From positions 1-24,413 of IMG/VR virus record IMGVR_UViG_3300030328_000770: DNA of 24,413 bases. One strand, written 5' to 3'. Positions 6,634 to 17,940 of the stretch are shown here, in pieces (position 1 is the first letter of the stretch; each line of letters opens with the position of its first letter). The position numbers and the translations under genes were made by a program. The notes beneath the pieces are model-generated. The model had not been told where the DNA came from, did no database searches, and saw nothing but the letters and a program-made list of their open reading frames with translations. Source of the DNA: a virus.

Positions 6634-9600
6634 ATGGCAGGTTATTCAGCGAGACAATCGAGTTTTACTACAGGAGATACAATAACAGCAGCTCATAGTA
6701 ATAATGAGTTTAATGCTATTTTAGCAGCTTTTCATGTATCTACTGGGCATACCCATGATGGTACTACAGCAGGCGATGGTGGACCCCTTTCAACACTATA
6801 CAGCAATGCTATCAGTATGGGTACAGGTGCAGACACAGATATAGCAATTACATTTAATGCTAACTCTAACGATGGTGTTATCACTTGGATGGAAGATGAA
6901 GATTATTTCCAGTTTTCTGATGACATATTAATTAATAGCACTGAAAAAATACAATTTAGAGATACTGCTCTTTATGTATATTCTTCTACAGACGGTCAAT
7001 TAGATGTAGTTGCAGATACTAAAATACAATTAACAGCTACAACAATAGGATTAAGTGGGGCTATTTCAGGAACTGGTATTGCAGATGAAGATGATATGTC
7101 TTCTAATTCAGCTACTAAACTTGCTACACAACAATCAATTAAAGCTTATGTAGATTCACAAGTAACAGCTCAAGATTTAGATGTTACCTCTGACAGTGGT
7201 ACTATAGCTATCGATTTAGATTCTGAAACCCTAACTGTAGCAGGTGGCACAGGTTTATCTTCTAGTGCTACTTCTAATACAGTAACATTAGCAATAGATA
7301 GTACAGTAACAACTCTTACAGGTTCACAAACTTTAACAAACAAAACTCTTACAAGCCCAGTATTAAATACTGGAATATCTGGTACTGCTGTATTAGATGA
7401 AGATGATATGTCTTCTAATTCAGCTACTAAATTAGCAACACAACAATCAATTAAAGCATACGTAGATTCAGAAGTAGGTGGTATAAGTTCTTCTTGGGTA
7501 TTAGAAGATGATGATGGAACAGAAGTAACTGTAGCTGCAGGTAAAGAAGTTAAGTTTATTGGTTCTGGTATTACAACAAACTGGACAGATACAGATAATG
7601 GAACAGATGGTGATCCTTATGATCTTACATTTACTGTAGATGCAGCACAGACAGGTATTACTTCCCTACTGGCTACGGATATTAAAATTGGTGAAGATGA
7701 CGAAACAAAAATAGATTTTGAAACAGCTAACGAAATACATTTCTATGCTAATAATACAGAACAAGTATATTTAGCTGATAATATATTTGGTCCACAATCG
7801 GATAGTGATGTTGATCTAGGCACAACAGGCGTTAGATGGAAAGATGCCTATATAGATACAATAACAACTACAGGTGCTATAAGTGTAGGCGGTGATCTTA
7901 CAGTAAACGGAACTACAACAACTGTAAACTCAACTACAGTAACTATAGATGATCCTATCTTTACATTAGGTGGAGACTCAGCCCCTGGTTCTGATGATAA
8001 TAAAGACAGAGGTATTGAATTTAGATATCATAATGGTACAGCAGCTAAAGTAGGCTTTTTTGGTTGGGATGATTCAGCTACTGCATTTACATTTATTCCT
8101 GATGCTTCTAACTCTTCAGAAGTATTTAGTGGTACAGTAGGTAATGCTGTTTTTGGCAATATTACAGGTACACTACAGACTGCTGCACAAACAAACATAA
8201 CTTCAGTAGGTGCTTTAGACGGAGGTTCTATAACTTCAGGATTTGGCACTATAGATACAGGCTCCTCTACGATAACTACTACAGGTTTAATATCTGGTGG
8301 TTCTTTAGATATAGATGATGTATTAATTAATGGAACAACTATAGGTCACACAGATGATACAGACCTAATGACATTATCAAATGGTGGTTTGGTGGTAGCA
8401 GGAACTTTAGAAGCTACAGGAAATATAACAGGTACTTTAGCTACAGCAGCACAAACAAATATAACATCTTTAGGAACATTAAGCACATTAACTGTAGATA
8501 ATGTTATTATTAACGGAACTACTATAGGTCACACAGACGACACAGATTTAATGACTTTAGCTTCTGGCGGATTAACTGTAGCAGGTACTATAGAAGGTAC
8601 TACAATTACTGCTTCTACTGCTTTAGTTCCTGATGCTTCAGGTGGTGCAGACTTAGGTAGCACATCTCTTGAGTGGGGTGATGTTTATATTGCTGACGAT
8701 AAGAAACTTTATCTTGGCTCAGATCAAAACTTTAGTATTGAATATGACGAAGACGGAAATGATACTACAGCCGTAGTAGCTGCAGGTGGTGTTAGTATGG
8801 CACCTCATGGTTCTAGTGCAGGAAATGGTACAGAATTAAGATTCCAAGAGTTAGCAGCTAATGGTGCAAATTATGTAGGCTTTAAAGCTCCAGACGCTAT
8901 AGCTGCAAACAAGGTATTTGTATTGCCTAATGCTGATGGTAGTGCAAACCAAGTTCTTAAAACAGATGGTTCTTTAGGATTAGGTTGGGTAGATCAAGCA
9001 GGTGGTGGAGAAGTAGACCTAGTAGCTGATGGTGCTATAGCTGCTCAAAAGCCAGTTGTATTAACTGGTGCAGGTAAAGCGGCTCAAGTTAAAGAAACAA
9101 CAACAATAGCTTCTACTCCCACTGTAAAAAGTGTAACAACAATGGATGATTCTGATACTGCTTCAGTAGCAGTAAATACTGCATATGAATCAAATTCAGG
9201 TGCGTTTGTTATGGTATATAAAGATACTAGTGGTAGTAGTTATGGAACAGCAGTTGCAGGTACATGGTCTGATGGCACTATGACTTGGGGAACACCTGTT
9301 GTATTTGAATCAAGTGCAATAGATGACCAACCGCATATATGTTCAGGTGGTAATAGAGTTCATGTTACTTACAGAGCTTCTGATGGTAAATCAGGCATAA
9401 GGAGTGCATCTATATCAGGAACAACTTTATCTTTTGCCGCAGAGACAGTGTGGGGAGATGCTCCTTCAGCAGCTAGTGGAGGTAGGCAAGAAGTTACAGG
9501 CACTATGGATAATATGACTGCTGTATATGACACTGGCTCTAATAGAATAGTTACATTTTATGCTGATGATGGTAATAGCCTCTACGGAACAGCAGTTGTT

Positions 9601-12600
9601 TCTGTAATCAATAATGCCACTACAGGAGCAATAACTTTTGGTACTCCTGTTGTATTTAATTCTGCTTATACAGTAATGCTTCCAGGACATGGATCAGCCT
9701 ATGATGCTAATGCAGATAGGGTTGTTGTGTGCTATAGAGATCAAGGAGATTCTAACAAAGGAAAAGCTATAGTAGGTCAAGTTACAGCAGGCACTAATGC
9801 AATAAGTTTTGGAACAGAAGTAGAATTTAGTGGTGGTTCAGCTATTAACCATGCAAGTATTGTAGAAGACCCAAATACAGATAGAGTTGCTGTATTTTAT
9901 GCTGATTCTGGTAATAGTGAAGGTAGAGGTGTTGTTGGAACTGTTACAGCAGGCACTAACGCAATAGCCTTTGGTAGTGCTAGTGCATTTGAGTCAACTG
10001 CAGTAACTTCAGATTCAGGAGTTTATGGTCGTTCTTTAGCTTCAGCTTATGAGCCAGATACTAATAAAATACTTGTTGTATATAATGATGGATCAACTAA
10101 TGGTCAAGCACGAGTAGCGACAGTTACAGGGGGAACAACTAATACAATAGCATATGGAACTGAAGCAGAATGGACTAGTAATAATGTAGATTATCCTAGT
10201 GTAGCATATGACACAGAATATAATAAATTTGTTATTGCATATTCAGATAAAGATGATTCTACTAAAGGTAAAGTTATTAGTGCTACCATAAGTGGAACAA
10301 GCATAACTTTTGAAAATATTACAACATTTGCTGCAGATACTAATACTAGATTTAGTGCAGTCTTTGATCCTGTATCAAGACATACTGTTATTGCACATCG
10401 AAATGGAAGTAATTCAAGACTTGATCTTAATTTTATAAGAACACATCAAACTACTCCTAACGAATCTAGTTTATCCAATGCTGATGGTGGAACAGGTGCT
10501 CCGAATTTTGTAAATGCTATATATGATCCAGATAATAAAAAAGTAATTATAATTTATAAGGCAGATACTGATGCAGACCTTAGTCAGCTTGTAATACATC
10601 CAGACACTGGAAGTACTTCACTGGGAAATCATTGTATTTATGATACTTCAACTAATTATGTATTAATATCATCATCAACAGGTCCTAACCAAAATGTATA
10701 TATTTATCCTATATACCATGATACAAGCGATGGTACATATACTGTAGGTACACATTCAAAGGTACGTTCAGGTAATCTAGTATCACACAGAGGAGATTTT
10801 ATTTTTGATCCAGATACAAACAGAGGCATATTTGGTAATATGGACAGTTCTAATTCAGATCGCCCAACAGCTCATGTTATTCAATCAGGAGGAACTGCTG
10901 CAGCCCCAACAGTAACTATAGGAGCAGCGTCTGTAGTAGAAACAGATGGTTGTCAAATTGTGTCTATGTGCTACGATACAACAAATAATAAAGTATTTTT
11001 TGCTTATGATAATAGTACTGACACAGAAACAAAAGGAGCTATAGGTACTGTAACAGGAGGAGGAACTAATACTATTGCTTTTGCAGGTATTGCACAAATA
11101 AGAGATACAAATACTGGAGATGCTTTTGATGTAGAATTTGATCAAGTAGGAGAAAAAATTATACATCTATATAGAGATGAAGACGATGGTAATGATTTAA
11201 CTTATCAAGTAATTACGCCTGGAGCTTCTTCTTTCTCTGTTAGTAGTGCTACAGAAATATCAGCAAATGATAATAGATTACAAGGTCGTTCTATGTCTTT
11301 CGGTGCTAGTAAAGGTATTTTAGCAGGTCTATATGATGCAGGAAATTCTAATAAAGTATCTTATACTTCATTTTATTTCTCATCCTCTACAACATCAAAT
11401 CTAGACAATGGTAATTACTTAGGAGTAGCTGCCGCATCTATATCAGACACAGCCACAGGTACTATAGTAATACCTGGAGGTATAAGTGAAGGGCACTCTT
11501 CGCTTACTATAGGTAATCATTATTTCACAAATGGTAATGGTGTAGTAGGTTTAGTAGGCAATACTACAGGCGAACAATATTTAGGTAAAGCAATATCAGC
11601 AACTAAAATACAATTACTAGAAAATGAAGGTTATTTATATGGTACTGCAGAAGGTGCTATTACCGCAGGTAAACCAGTACAAGTAGACAGTGATGGTGAA
11701 TTTTCTATGATTGCAGAAAGTTCAACAAGTTATTCTTTTGCTCAAGGTTCTTCTCTTCAAATATCTGTAGGAACTAATTTAACAGGGGATATAGCTTATA
11801 ATACAAATACAGATAAAATGTGTGTAGCACAGATAGATAGTGGTACAGGTAAATTATCTATACATCATGGTACAGTAAATGGTGGAACTACTAATACAGT
11901 TACTTGGGGTTCTACTGATGCAGTAACAAGTGTAGGTTCAGGCGACAATGTAAAAATAGCATATGATCCTGTAAGTTATAAAACATTCTGTGGTTTTTAT
12001 AATGGTAGCCAAGGAGAAGGATTTATATTTACAAACAGTTCAGGAACTAGTAGCACCGTAGGAACTAGCAGTAATTTTTATAGTAGTGATCCTTCTGGAG
12101 TAGACGCAGTTAATGTAGGAGAAGATAAATGGGTAGTTGCATATCAAGGAGGTAGTAGTTATCCTAAATGTAGAGTAGTATCAGCGTCAGGAAATACAAT
12201 AAGTTATGGTACAGAAGTAACTATAAATAGTAGTGCTTGTAATACTAGTGATGGTACTGCTTCAGATACAAATATTGCTATGACTTATGATACCGCAAGT
12301 TCACAAGTAGTAGTATTTTATACTGTAAGTAGTAGTTTATATGTTAAAGTTGGTACTGTTAGTGGCACAGACATTAGTTTTGGAACTGGGTTGCAATTAA
12401 CTTCTGGAGGAGCAACTAACCCTCACCCTGGCAGTGCAACATATGTTCCTTCAAAAGATGTACATGTATGTGCTTTTGAATGGAGCAATGATGGTTATGC
12501 GATTGTTGTTAAAACTAGTGGTTCAGGAACTGATGCTACAGTAGTAAATGCTTCAGGCACATCGCCTGCAAACTCTGCTGTAATATTTGATAGTCAAGAT

Positions 12601-13128
12601 TCTTTAAAATCAAATGTGTTTACCGCTTACGAAAGCACACCTGTTATAGTATATAGTGATGACAGCGTAGATATTAATAGTATAGCTGTAAGTATAGATG
12701 GTACAACACCTACAATGGGAACAGACAGAGCCATAGAAACAACTACTTCTCACAGCACTATAGCAGGAGCGTATGATCCTGATACTAAACGAGCAGTTAT
12801 AATATTTAAAGAAAATAGTAACAATGACCTATATTATCAAGTTGTTACTATAGAAGGAACTGAAACAACTACAAATATGGCAACAGATGGAGAAAGCTAT
12901 CTAGGCATAGCTACAAAAACAGTTGCAAATGATGCTCAAGCTGAAGTAGCAACATTTGGGCAAATTGATGCTCAACAAAGTAGTCTTACCGCAGGGCAAA
13001 AATATTTTGTACAGTCAGACGGTAGTTTGGCTACAAGTGCAGATACTTCAGTACCAGGTTATTCAGGTACTGTGACAACAGTAGCAGGAAAAGCATTATC
13101 TGCTACAAAATTATTAATTAGTGAATAA
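6634..13128 (+). CDS. Giant tail fibre with shaft repeats and about 21 propeller blades
   Basis: 2164 residues, about four times T7 gp17. Residues 1-60 contain FTTGDTITAAHSNNEFNAIL and GHTHDGTTAGDGG, the adaptor head typical of marine phage fibres. Residues about 60-790 are a Thr/Ser/Asp/Gly-rich shaft with repeated motifs (two 25-residue copies beginning DEDDMSSNSATK, two copies of INGTTIGHTDDTDLMTL). From about 844 to 1585 I count 14 blade-like repeats of about 50 residues built on (A)-Y-D-x-x-[TS]-[NS]-[KR]-hydrophobic strand, then TV(T/S)GGTN-I-FGT. From about 1700 to 2080 I count 7 more. Each propeller region is bracketed by a matching split beta domain (GAI-A-G/Q-KPV at the start; YLG[IV]A and GKA[IL]SATK at the end). 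The SD GGAG precedes the ATG. Receptor binding is inferred; no catalytic motif is seen. Confidence 0.88.
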   Translation: MAGYSARQSSFTTGDTITAAHSNNEFNAILAAFHVSTGHTHDGTTAGDGGPLSTLYSNAISMGTGADTDIAITFNANSNDGVITWMEDEDYFQFSDDILINSTEKIQFRDTALYVYSSTDGQLDVVADTKIQLTATTIGLSGAISGTGIADEDDMSSNSATKLATQQSIKAYVDSQVTAQDLDVTSDSGTIAIDLDSETLTVAGGTGLSSSATSNTVTLAIDSTVTTLTGSQTLTNKTLTSPVLNTGISGTAVLDEDDMSSNSATKLATQQSIKAYVDSEVGGISSSWVLEDDDGTEVTVAAGKEVKFIGSGITTNWTDTDNGTDGDPYDLTFTVDAAQTGITSLLATDIKIGEDDETKIDFETANEIHFYANNTEQVYLADNIFGPQSDSDVDLGTTGVRWKDAYIDTITTTGAISVGGDLTVNGTTTTVNSTTVTIDDPIFTLGGDSAPGSDDNKDRGIEFRYHNGTAAKVGFFGWDDSATAFTFIPDASNSSEVFSGTVGNAVFGNITGTLQTAAQTNITSVGALDGGSITSGFGTIDTGSSTITTTGLISGGSLDIDDVLINGTTIGHTDDTDLMTLSNGGLVVAGTLEATGNITGTLATAAQTNITSLGTLSTLTVDNVIINGTTIGHTDDTDLMTLASGGLTVAGTIEGTTITASTALVPDASGGADLGSTSLEWGDVYIADDKKLYLGSDQNFSIEYDEDGNDTTAVVAAGGVSMAPHGSSAGNGTELRFQELAANGANYVGFKAPDAIAANKVFVLPNADGSANQVLKTDGSLGLGWVDQAGGGEVDLVADGAIAAQKPVVLTGAGKAAQVKETTTIASTPTVKSVTTMDDSDTASVAVNTAYESNSGAFVMVYKDTSGSSYGTAVAGTWSDGTMTWGTPVVFESSAIDDQPHICSGGNRVHVTYRASDGKSGIRSASISGTTLSFAAETVWGDAPSAASGGRQEVTGTMDNMTAVYDTGSNRIVTFYADDGNSLYGTAVVSVINNATTGAITFGTPVVFNSAYTVMLPGHGSAYDANADRVVVCYRDQGDSNKGKAIVGQVTAGTNAISFGTEVEFSGGSAINHASIVEDPNTDRVAVFYADSGNSEGRGVVGTVTAGTNAIAFGSASAFESTAVTSDSGVYGRSLASAYEPDTNKILVVYNDGSTNGQARVATVTGGTTNTIAYGTEAEWTSNNVDYPSVAYDTEYNKFVIAYSDKDDSTKGKVISATISGTSITFENITTFAADTNTRFSAVFDPVSRHTVIAHRNGSNSRLDLNFIRTHQTTPNESSLSNADGGTGAPNFVNAIYDPDNKKVIIIYKADTDADLSQLVIHPDTGSTSLGNHCIYDTSTNYVLISSSTGPNQNVYIYPIYHDTSDGTYTVGTHSKVRSGNLVSHRGDFIFDPDTNRGIFGNMDSSNSDRPTAHVIQSGGTAAAPTVTIGAASVVETDGCQIVSMCYDTTNNKVFFAYDNSTDTETKGAIGTVTGGGTNTIAFAGIAQIRDTNTGDAFDVEFDQVGEKIIHLYRDEDDGNDLTYQVITPGASSFSVSSATEISANDNRLQGRSMSFGASKGILAGLYDAGNSNKVSYTSFYFSSSTTSNLDNGNYLGVAAASISDTATGTIVIPGGISEGHSSLTIGNHYFTNGNGVVGLVGNTTGEQYLGKAISATKIQLLENEGYLYGTAEGAITAGKPVQVDSDGEFSMIAESSTSYSFAQGSSLQISVGTNLTGDIAYNTNTDKMCVAQIDSGTGKLSIHHGTVNGGTTNTVTWGSTDAVTSVGSGDNVKIAYDPVSYKTFCGFYNGSQGEGFIFTNSSGTSSTVGTSSNFYSSDPSGVDAVNVGEDKWVVAYQGGSSYPKCRVVSASGNTISYGTEVTINSSACNTSDGTASDTNIAMTYDTASSQVVVFYTVSSSLYVKVGTVSGTDISFGTGLQLTSGGATNPHPGSATYVPSKDVHVCAFEWSNDGYAIVVKTSGSGTDATVVNASGTSPANSAVIFDSQDSLKSNVFTAYESTPVIVYSDDSVDINSIAVSIDGTTPTMGTDRAIETTTSHSTIAGAYDPDTKRAVIIFKENSNNDLYYQVVTIEGTETTTNMATDGESYLGIATKTVANDAQAEVATFGQIDAQQSSLTAGQKYFVQSDGSLATSADTSVPGYSGTVTTVAGKALSATKLLISE
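7084..7158 (+). repeat. Fibre shaft repeat, copy 1
   Basis: Codes for the 25-residue segment starting DEDDMSSNSATK and ending IKAYVDS (residues 151-175). The identical amino-acid sequence recurs at 7396-7470, while the DNA differs at some synonymous sites. Confidence 0.85.
7396..7470 (+). repeat. Fibre shaft repeat, copy 2
   Basis: Second copy (residues 255-279) of the DEDDMSSNSATK...IKAYVDS segment, 104 residues after the first. Spacing and identity suggest a duplicated shaft module. Confidence 0.85.
9010..11625 (+). repeat. Fibre module A: split beta domain enclosing about 14 propeller blades
   Basis: Residues about 793-1664. It opens with DLVADGAIAAQKPVVLTGAG and ends with NYLGVAAAS, SLTIGNHYFTNGNGVVG and YLGKAISATKIQLLE. 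In between are about 14 blades of about 50 residues, many with YD-P/T-x-TN-[KR] followed by a hydrophobic strand and a GTVT-GTN-I-FG turn. Fourteen blades would fit two seven-bladed propellers. The blade count is by eye. Confidence 0.65.
11626..13128 (+). repeat. Fibre module B: split beta domain enclosing about 7 propeller blades
   Basis: Residues about 1665-2164. It repeats the module A plan: an opening with GAITAGKPVQVDSDG, about seven blades, then SYLGIATKTV, SLTAGQKYFVQSDGSL and GKALSATKLLISE at the C-terminus. Its shorter propeller section suggests it corresponds to half of module A. Confidence 0.65.
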
Positions 13129-13138
13129 GGAGTAAACA

Positions 13139-13594
13139 ATGCAAACAATAGTAAGAAAAGATACCAATGTAAGTCTTTATTATTATCCAGATAGTAAAAC
13201 TATAGATATTGGTTCTACTTCAACAACAGTAAGTGATGGCGGCACACCTGAATTAATTATTGCAGATTGCGATTCAAGCAATGTAACATTACATACAGGC
13301 GTAGATGCACAATCTACTTGGTGGGGTTGGAAATACAAACATGATGGTTCTTCATGGTCAGCTAATGCAGATTATAAAGGTAGTAATAACCTTACATCTG
13401 ATATTAATGACTCTGTAACAACTATTCCTGTTAAAAATTCTAATCCATTTACTGCATCTGGCACTGTACAGATAGGTGATGAAAAAATTACTTATACTGG
13501 AGTAGACGGAACAAATCTTACAGGTTGCACTAGAGGAGCTGCATCAACAAGTGCTGCAAGTCATTCTAGTCGTGATGCTGTAGAACAAATATAA
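13139..13594 (+). CDS. Small tail/fibre-associated beta protein
   Basis: 151 residues with SD AAGGAG before the ATG. The N-terminal half has WWGWKYKHDGSSWSANADYK. The C-terminal half holds a segment seen, from memory, in many phage tail proteins: SVTTIPVKNSNPF, then GTVQIGDEKITYTGVDG and LTGCTRGAASTSAASHSS. In such proteins this segment forms a small beta domain that ends an otherwise variable polypeptide. It lies 10 bases after the giant fibre gene, so a fibre-tip, fibre-chaperone or tail-attached role is plausible. No enzyme motif is seen. The annotation as a real gene is firm and the function is weak. Confidence 0.72.
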   Translation: MQTIVRKDTNVSLYYYPDSKTIDIGSTSTTVSDGGTPELIIADCDSSNVTLHTGVDAQSTWWGWKYKHDGSSWSANADYKGSNNLTSDINDSVTTIPVKNSNPFTASGTVQIGDEKITYTGVDGTNLTGCTRGAASTSAASHSSRDAVEQI

Positions 13595-13596
13595 AT

Positions 13597-13603
13597 AAGG
13601 AGG
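13597..13603 (+). promoter_or_regulatory. Near-ideal Shine-Dalgarno AAGGAGG
   Basis: AAGGAGG sits four bases before the ATG at 13608 and starts right after the previous stop at 13592-13594. It is the best SD match I found in the window and argues that the 56-codon gene is real and well translated. Confidence 0.8.
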
Positions 13604-13607
13604 GCAC

Positions 13608-13778
13608 ATGCCAACGAAACCAACAGTAGCTTCTGTAAACCAGAAGATTGAATCACACGTAGACGCATGTGCTGACAGATACCTCTTGATAGAAAAACGA
13701 CTATCTAGGATAGAAACAATTATTATAGTAGCATCTGCAAGTAGTATAGGGTTATTATTAAAATTAGTTATAGGATAG
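13608..13778 (+). CDS. Small holin-like membrane protein (XhlA-like layout)
   Basis: 56 residues, stop TAG at 13776-13778. Residues about 10-37 form a charged amphipathic helix (KIESHVDACADRYLLIEKRL, then SRIET). They run directly into one hydrophobic helix, IIIVASASSIGLLLKLVIG, at about 38-56. A short coiled N-terminus with E-x-R/R-x-E charges feeding into one C-terminal membrane span is the layout of XhlA-type haemolysin/holin helpers and is also compatible with a class III or T7 gp17.5-like holin. The gene has the strongest SD in the window and is three bases from the next start, inside the late operon. A lysis role is inferred from size and topology only; no endolysin is in the window. 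Confidence 0.78.
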   Translation: MPTKPTVASVNQKIESHVDACADRYLLIEKRLSRIETIIIVASASSIGLLLKLVIG

Positions 13779-16787
<3,009 letters not shown>

Positions 16788-16800
16788 TAAGGAATAAAAG

Positions 16801-17310
16801 ATGACAAAATCAACAGGACTTAGAACAGTTATAAAAAATATAGTAGACCCAATAAAATCAGGAATAAACTTTGTAGGTAGAGAAATAATTAAACCTATAT
16901 TAACTTTGGGTGGAACTTTTGATTTAGATGATACTTTAAGTTTTGCTGAGTTTACAGCACAAGTAAAGGGCTACGATAGTATGAGTCAAGCACAAAAAGA
17001 TGCTGTAGCTTTACAGTTTGCTGATTATAGTGCTCAAAAAGGTTTAAATGAAGCTAGTAATGATGCTTTTGTTTCTACTACAATGTCTAAAAAATATTCT
17101 AATGCAGGCTTAGGTAGTGCAGAAACTTCCTATGCTCAGTATGCATCAAATGCGAGCCCTACCACTAGAGACTTAATAGCAAAATATGTTGATGGTAGGA
17201 ACGTTTCTGATTTTAGTAGAAGTAATCAGCTTTTTAAAACAACAGATGCTTTTGAATCAGACCCTGAATTAGGTAAGCTAGATACCTCACAACCCACAAT
17301 AACTATATAG
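16801..17310 (+). CDS. Hypothetical virion-associated protein
   Basis: 169 residues, SD AAGGA before the ATG. I do not recognise it. The N-terminus is basic and amphipathic (GLRTVIKNIVDPIKSGINFV, then IIKPILTLGG), which could lie on a membrane surface. The middle is a soluble helical region with AQKDAVALQFADYSAQKG. The C-terminus is polar, with repeated short SD/ST segments. Its place between the 1001-residue repeat protein and the probable ejection-type genes suggests a minor virion component. No enzyme motif is visible. Confidence 0.68.
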   Translation: MTKSTGLRTVIKNIVDPIKSGINFVGREIIKPILTLGGTFDLDDTLSFAEFTAQVKGYDSMSQAQKDAVALQFADYSAQKGLNEASNDAFVSTTMSKKYSNAGLGSAETSYAQYASNASPTTRDLIAKYVDGRNVSDFSRSNQLFKTTDAFESDPELGKLDTSQPTITI

Positions 17311-17318
17311 GTTAAAAA

Positions 17319-17939
17319 ATGCAAACAAGACCAGAAACTATGTCAACAGAATCAGGTACACCTGTAAGTCAGCTTGACCCTATGGATTACCCTATTCCTG
17401 GACAATCTTTAACTGATGATCCTAGAAATTCTCAAGTAGAACAATCTCCTCAAATGGTAGACCCAGAACAAGCTGTTGAAGAAATATTGTCTGTTTTTAA
17501 TGACGAAGAAATAAAAAATGATATGTTAGCAACTATAGCTTCTGGTTTTCCAGTAGAGGCAATAGTAAAATCTTTTGTTGTAGGAGGTGTTGCAGAAGGT
17601 AAATTTAATCCTGATGTAGCAGAAATAATTAAACCAGTTATAGCTTTATTTTTAATTAAAATGGCATTAGAAGAGGGTATACCTGTAGTGCCTTTTGTAG
17701 ATGAAGTAGACTCACCAGAACAAATGGCTGCTACTAGAGAAGAAGATATGATGAGAGGTATGGAAACTATACGACCTGAAAGAGCTAGATACGTTAAAGG
17801 TAAAAGATTTGTAGACGATTTTACACAAAGAGCACAAGAAGAAGAAGGTAGAATGGTTGCTAGAGAAGAAATAAATAGAAGACAAGAAGAAATGCCTATG
17901 GAGTCAGATGGTAGCTTTTTAGAAATGGAGGAAGTGTAA
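17319..17939 (+). CDS. Hypothetical internal virion protein, gp14-sized
   Basis: 206 residues. It is acidic and Pro-rich at first (LDPMDYPIPGQSL), then a helical core with IASGFPVEAIVKSFVVGGVA and EGKFNPDVAEIIKPVIALFL, and a highly charged C-terminal helix with EEEGRMVAREEINRRQEEMP. The EGKF-x-P-D-V-A-x-x-I-x-P segment recalls a small protein family I have seen next to internal protein genes of marine phages, without a settled function. The hydrophobic stretch (about residues 108-122) is short and may be a buried helix rather than a membrane span. The start lacks an SD; a second ATG 21 bases downstream is possible. By size and order it could stand in for T7 gp14, which is inference. Confidence 0.7.
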   Translation: MQTRPETMSTESGTPVSQLDPMDYPIPGQSLTDDPRNSQVEQSPQMVDPEQAVEEILSVFNDEEIKNDMLATIASGFPVEAIVKSFVVGGVAEGKFNPDVAEIIKPVIALFLIKMALEEGIPVVPFVDEVDSPEQMAATREEDMMRGMETIRPERARYVKGKRFVDDFTQRAQEEEGRMVAREEINRRQEEMPMESDGSFLEMEEV

Positions 17940-17940
17940 T

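Noticed and set aside
10885-11166. Reverse-strand Ser/Cys/Tyr-rich frame inside the fibre gene
   Set aside because: Composition is the complement of Thr/Asp/Val-rich fibre codons and it has no gene-like features.
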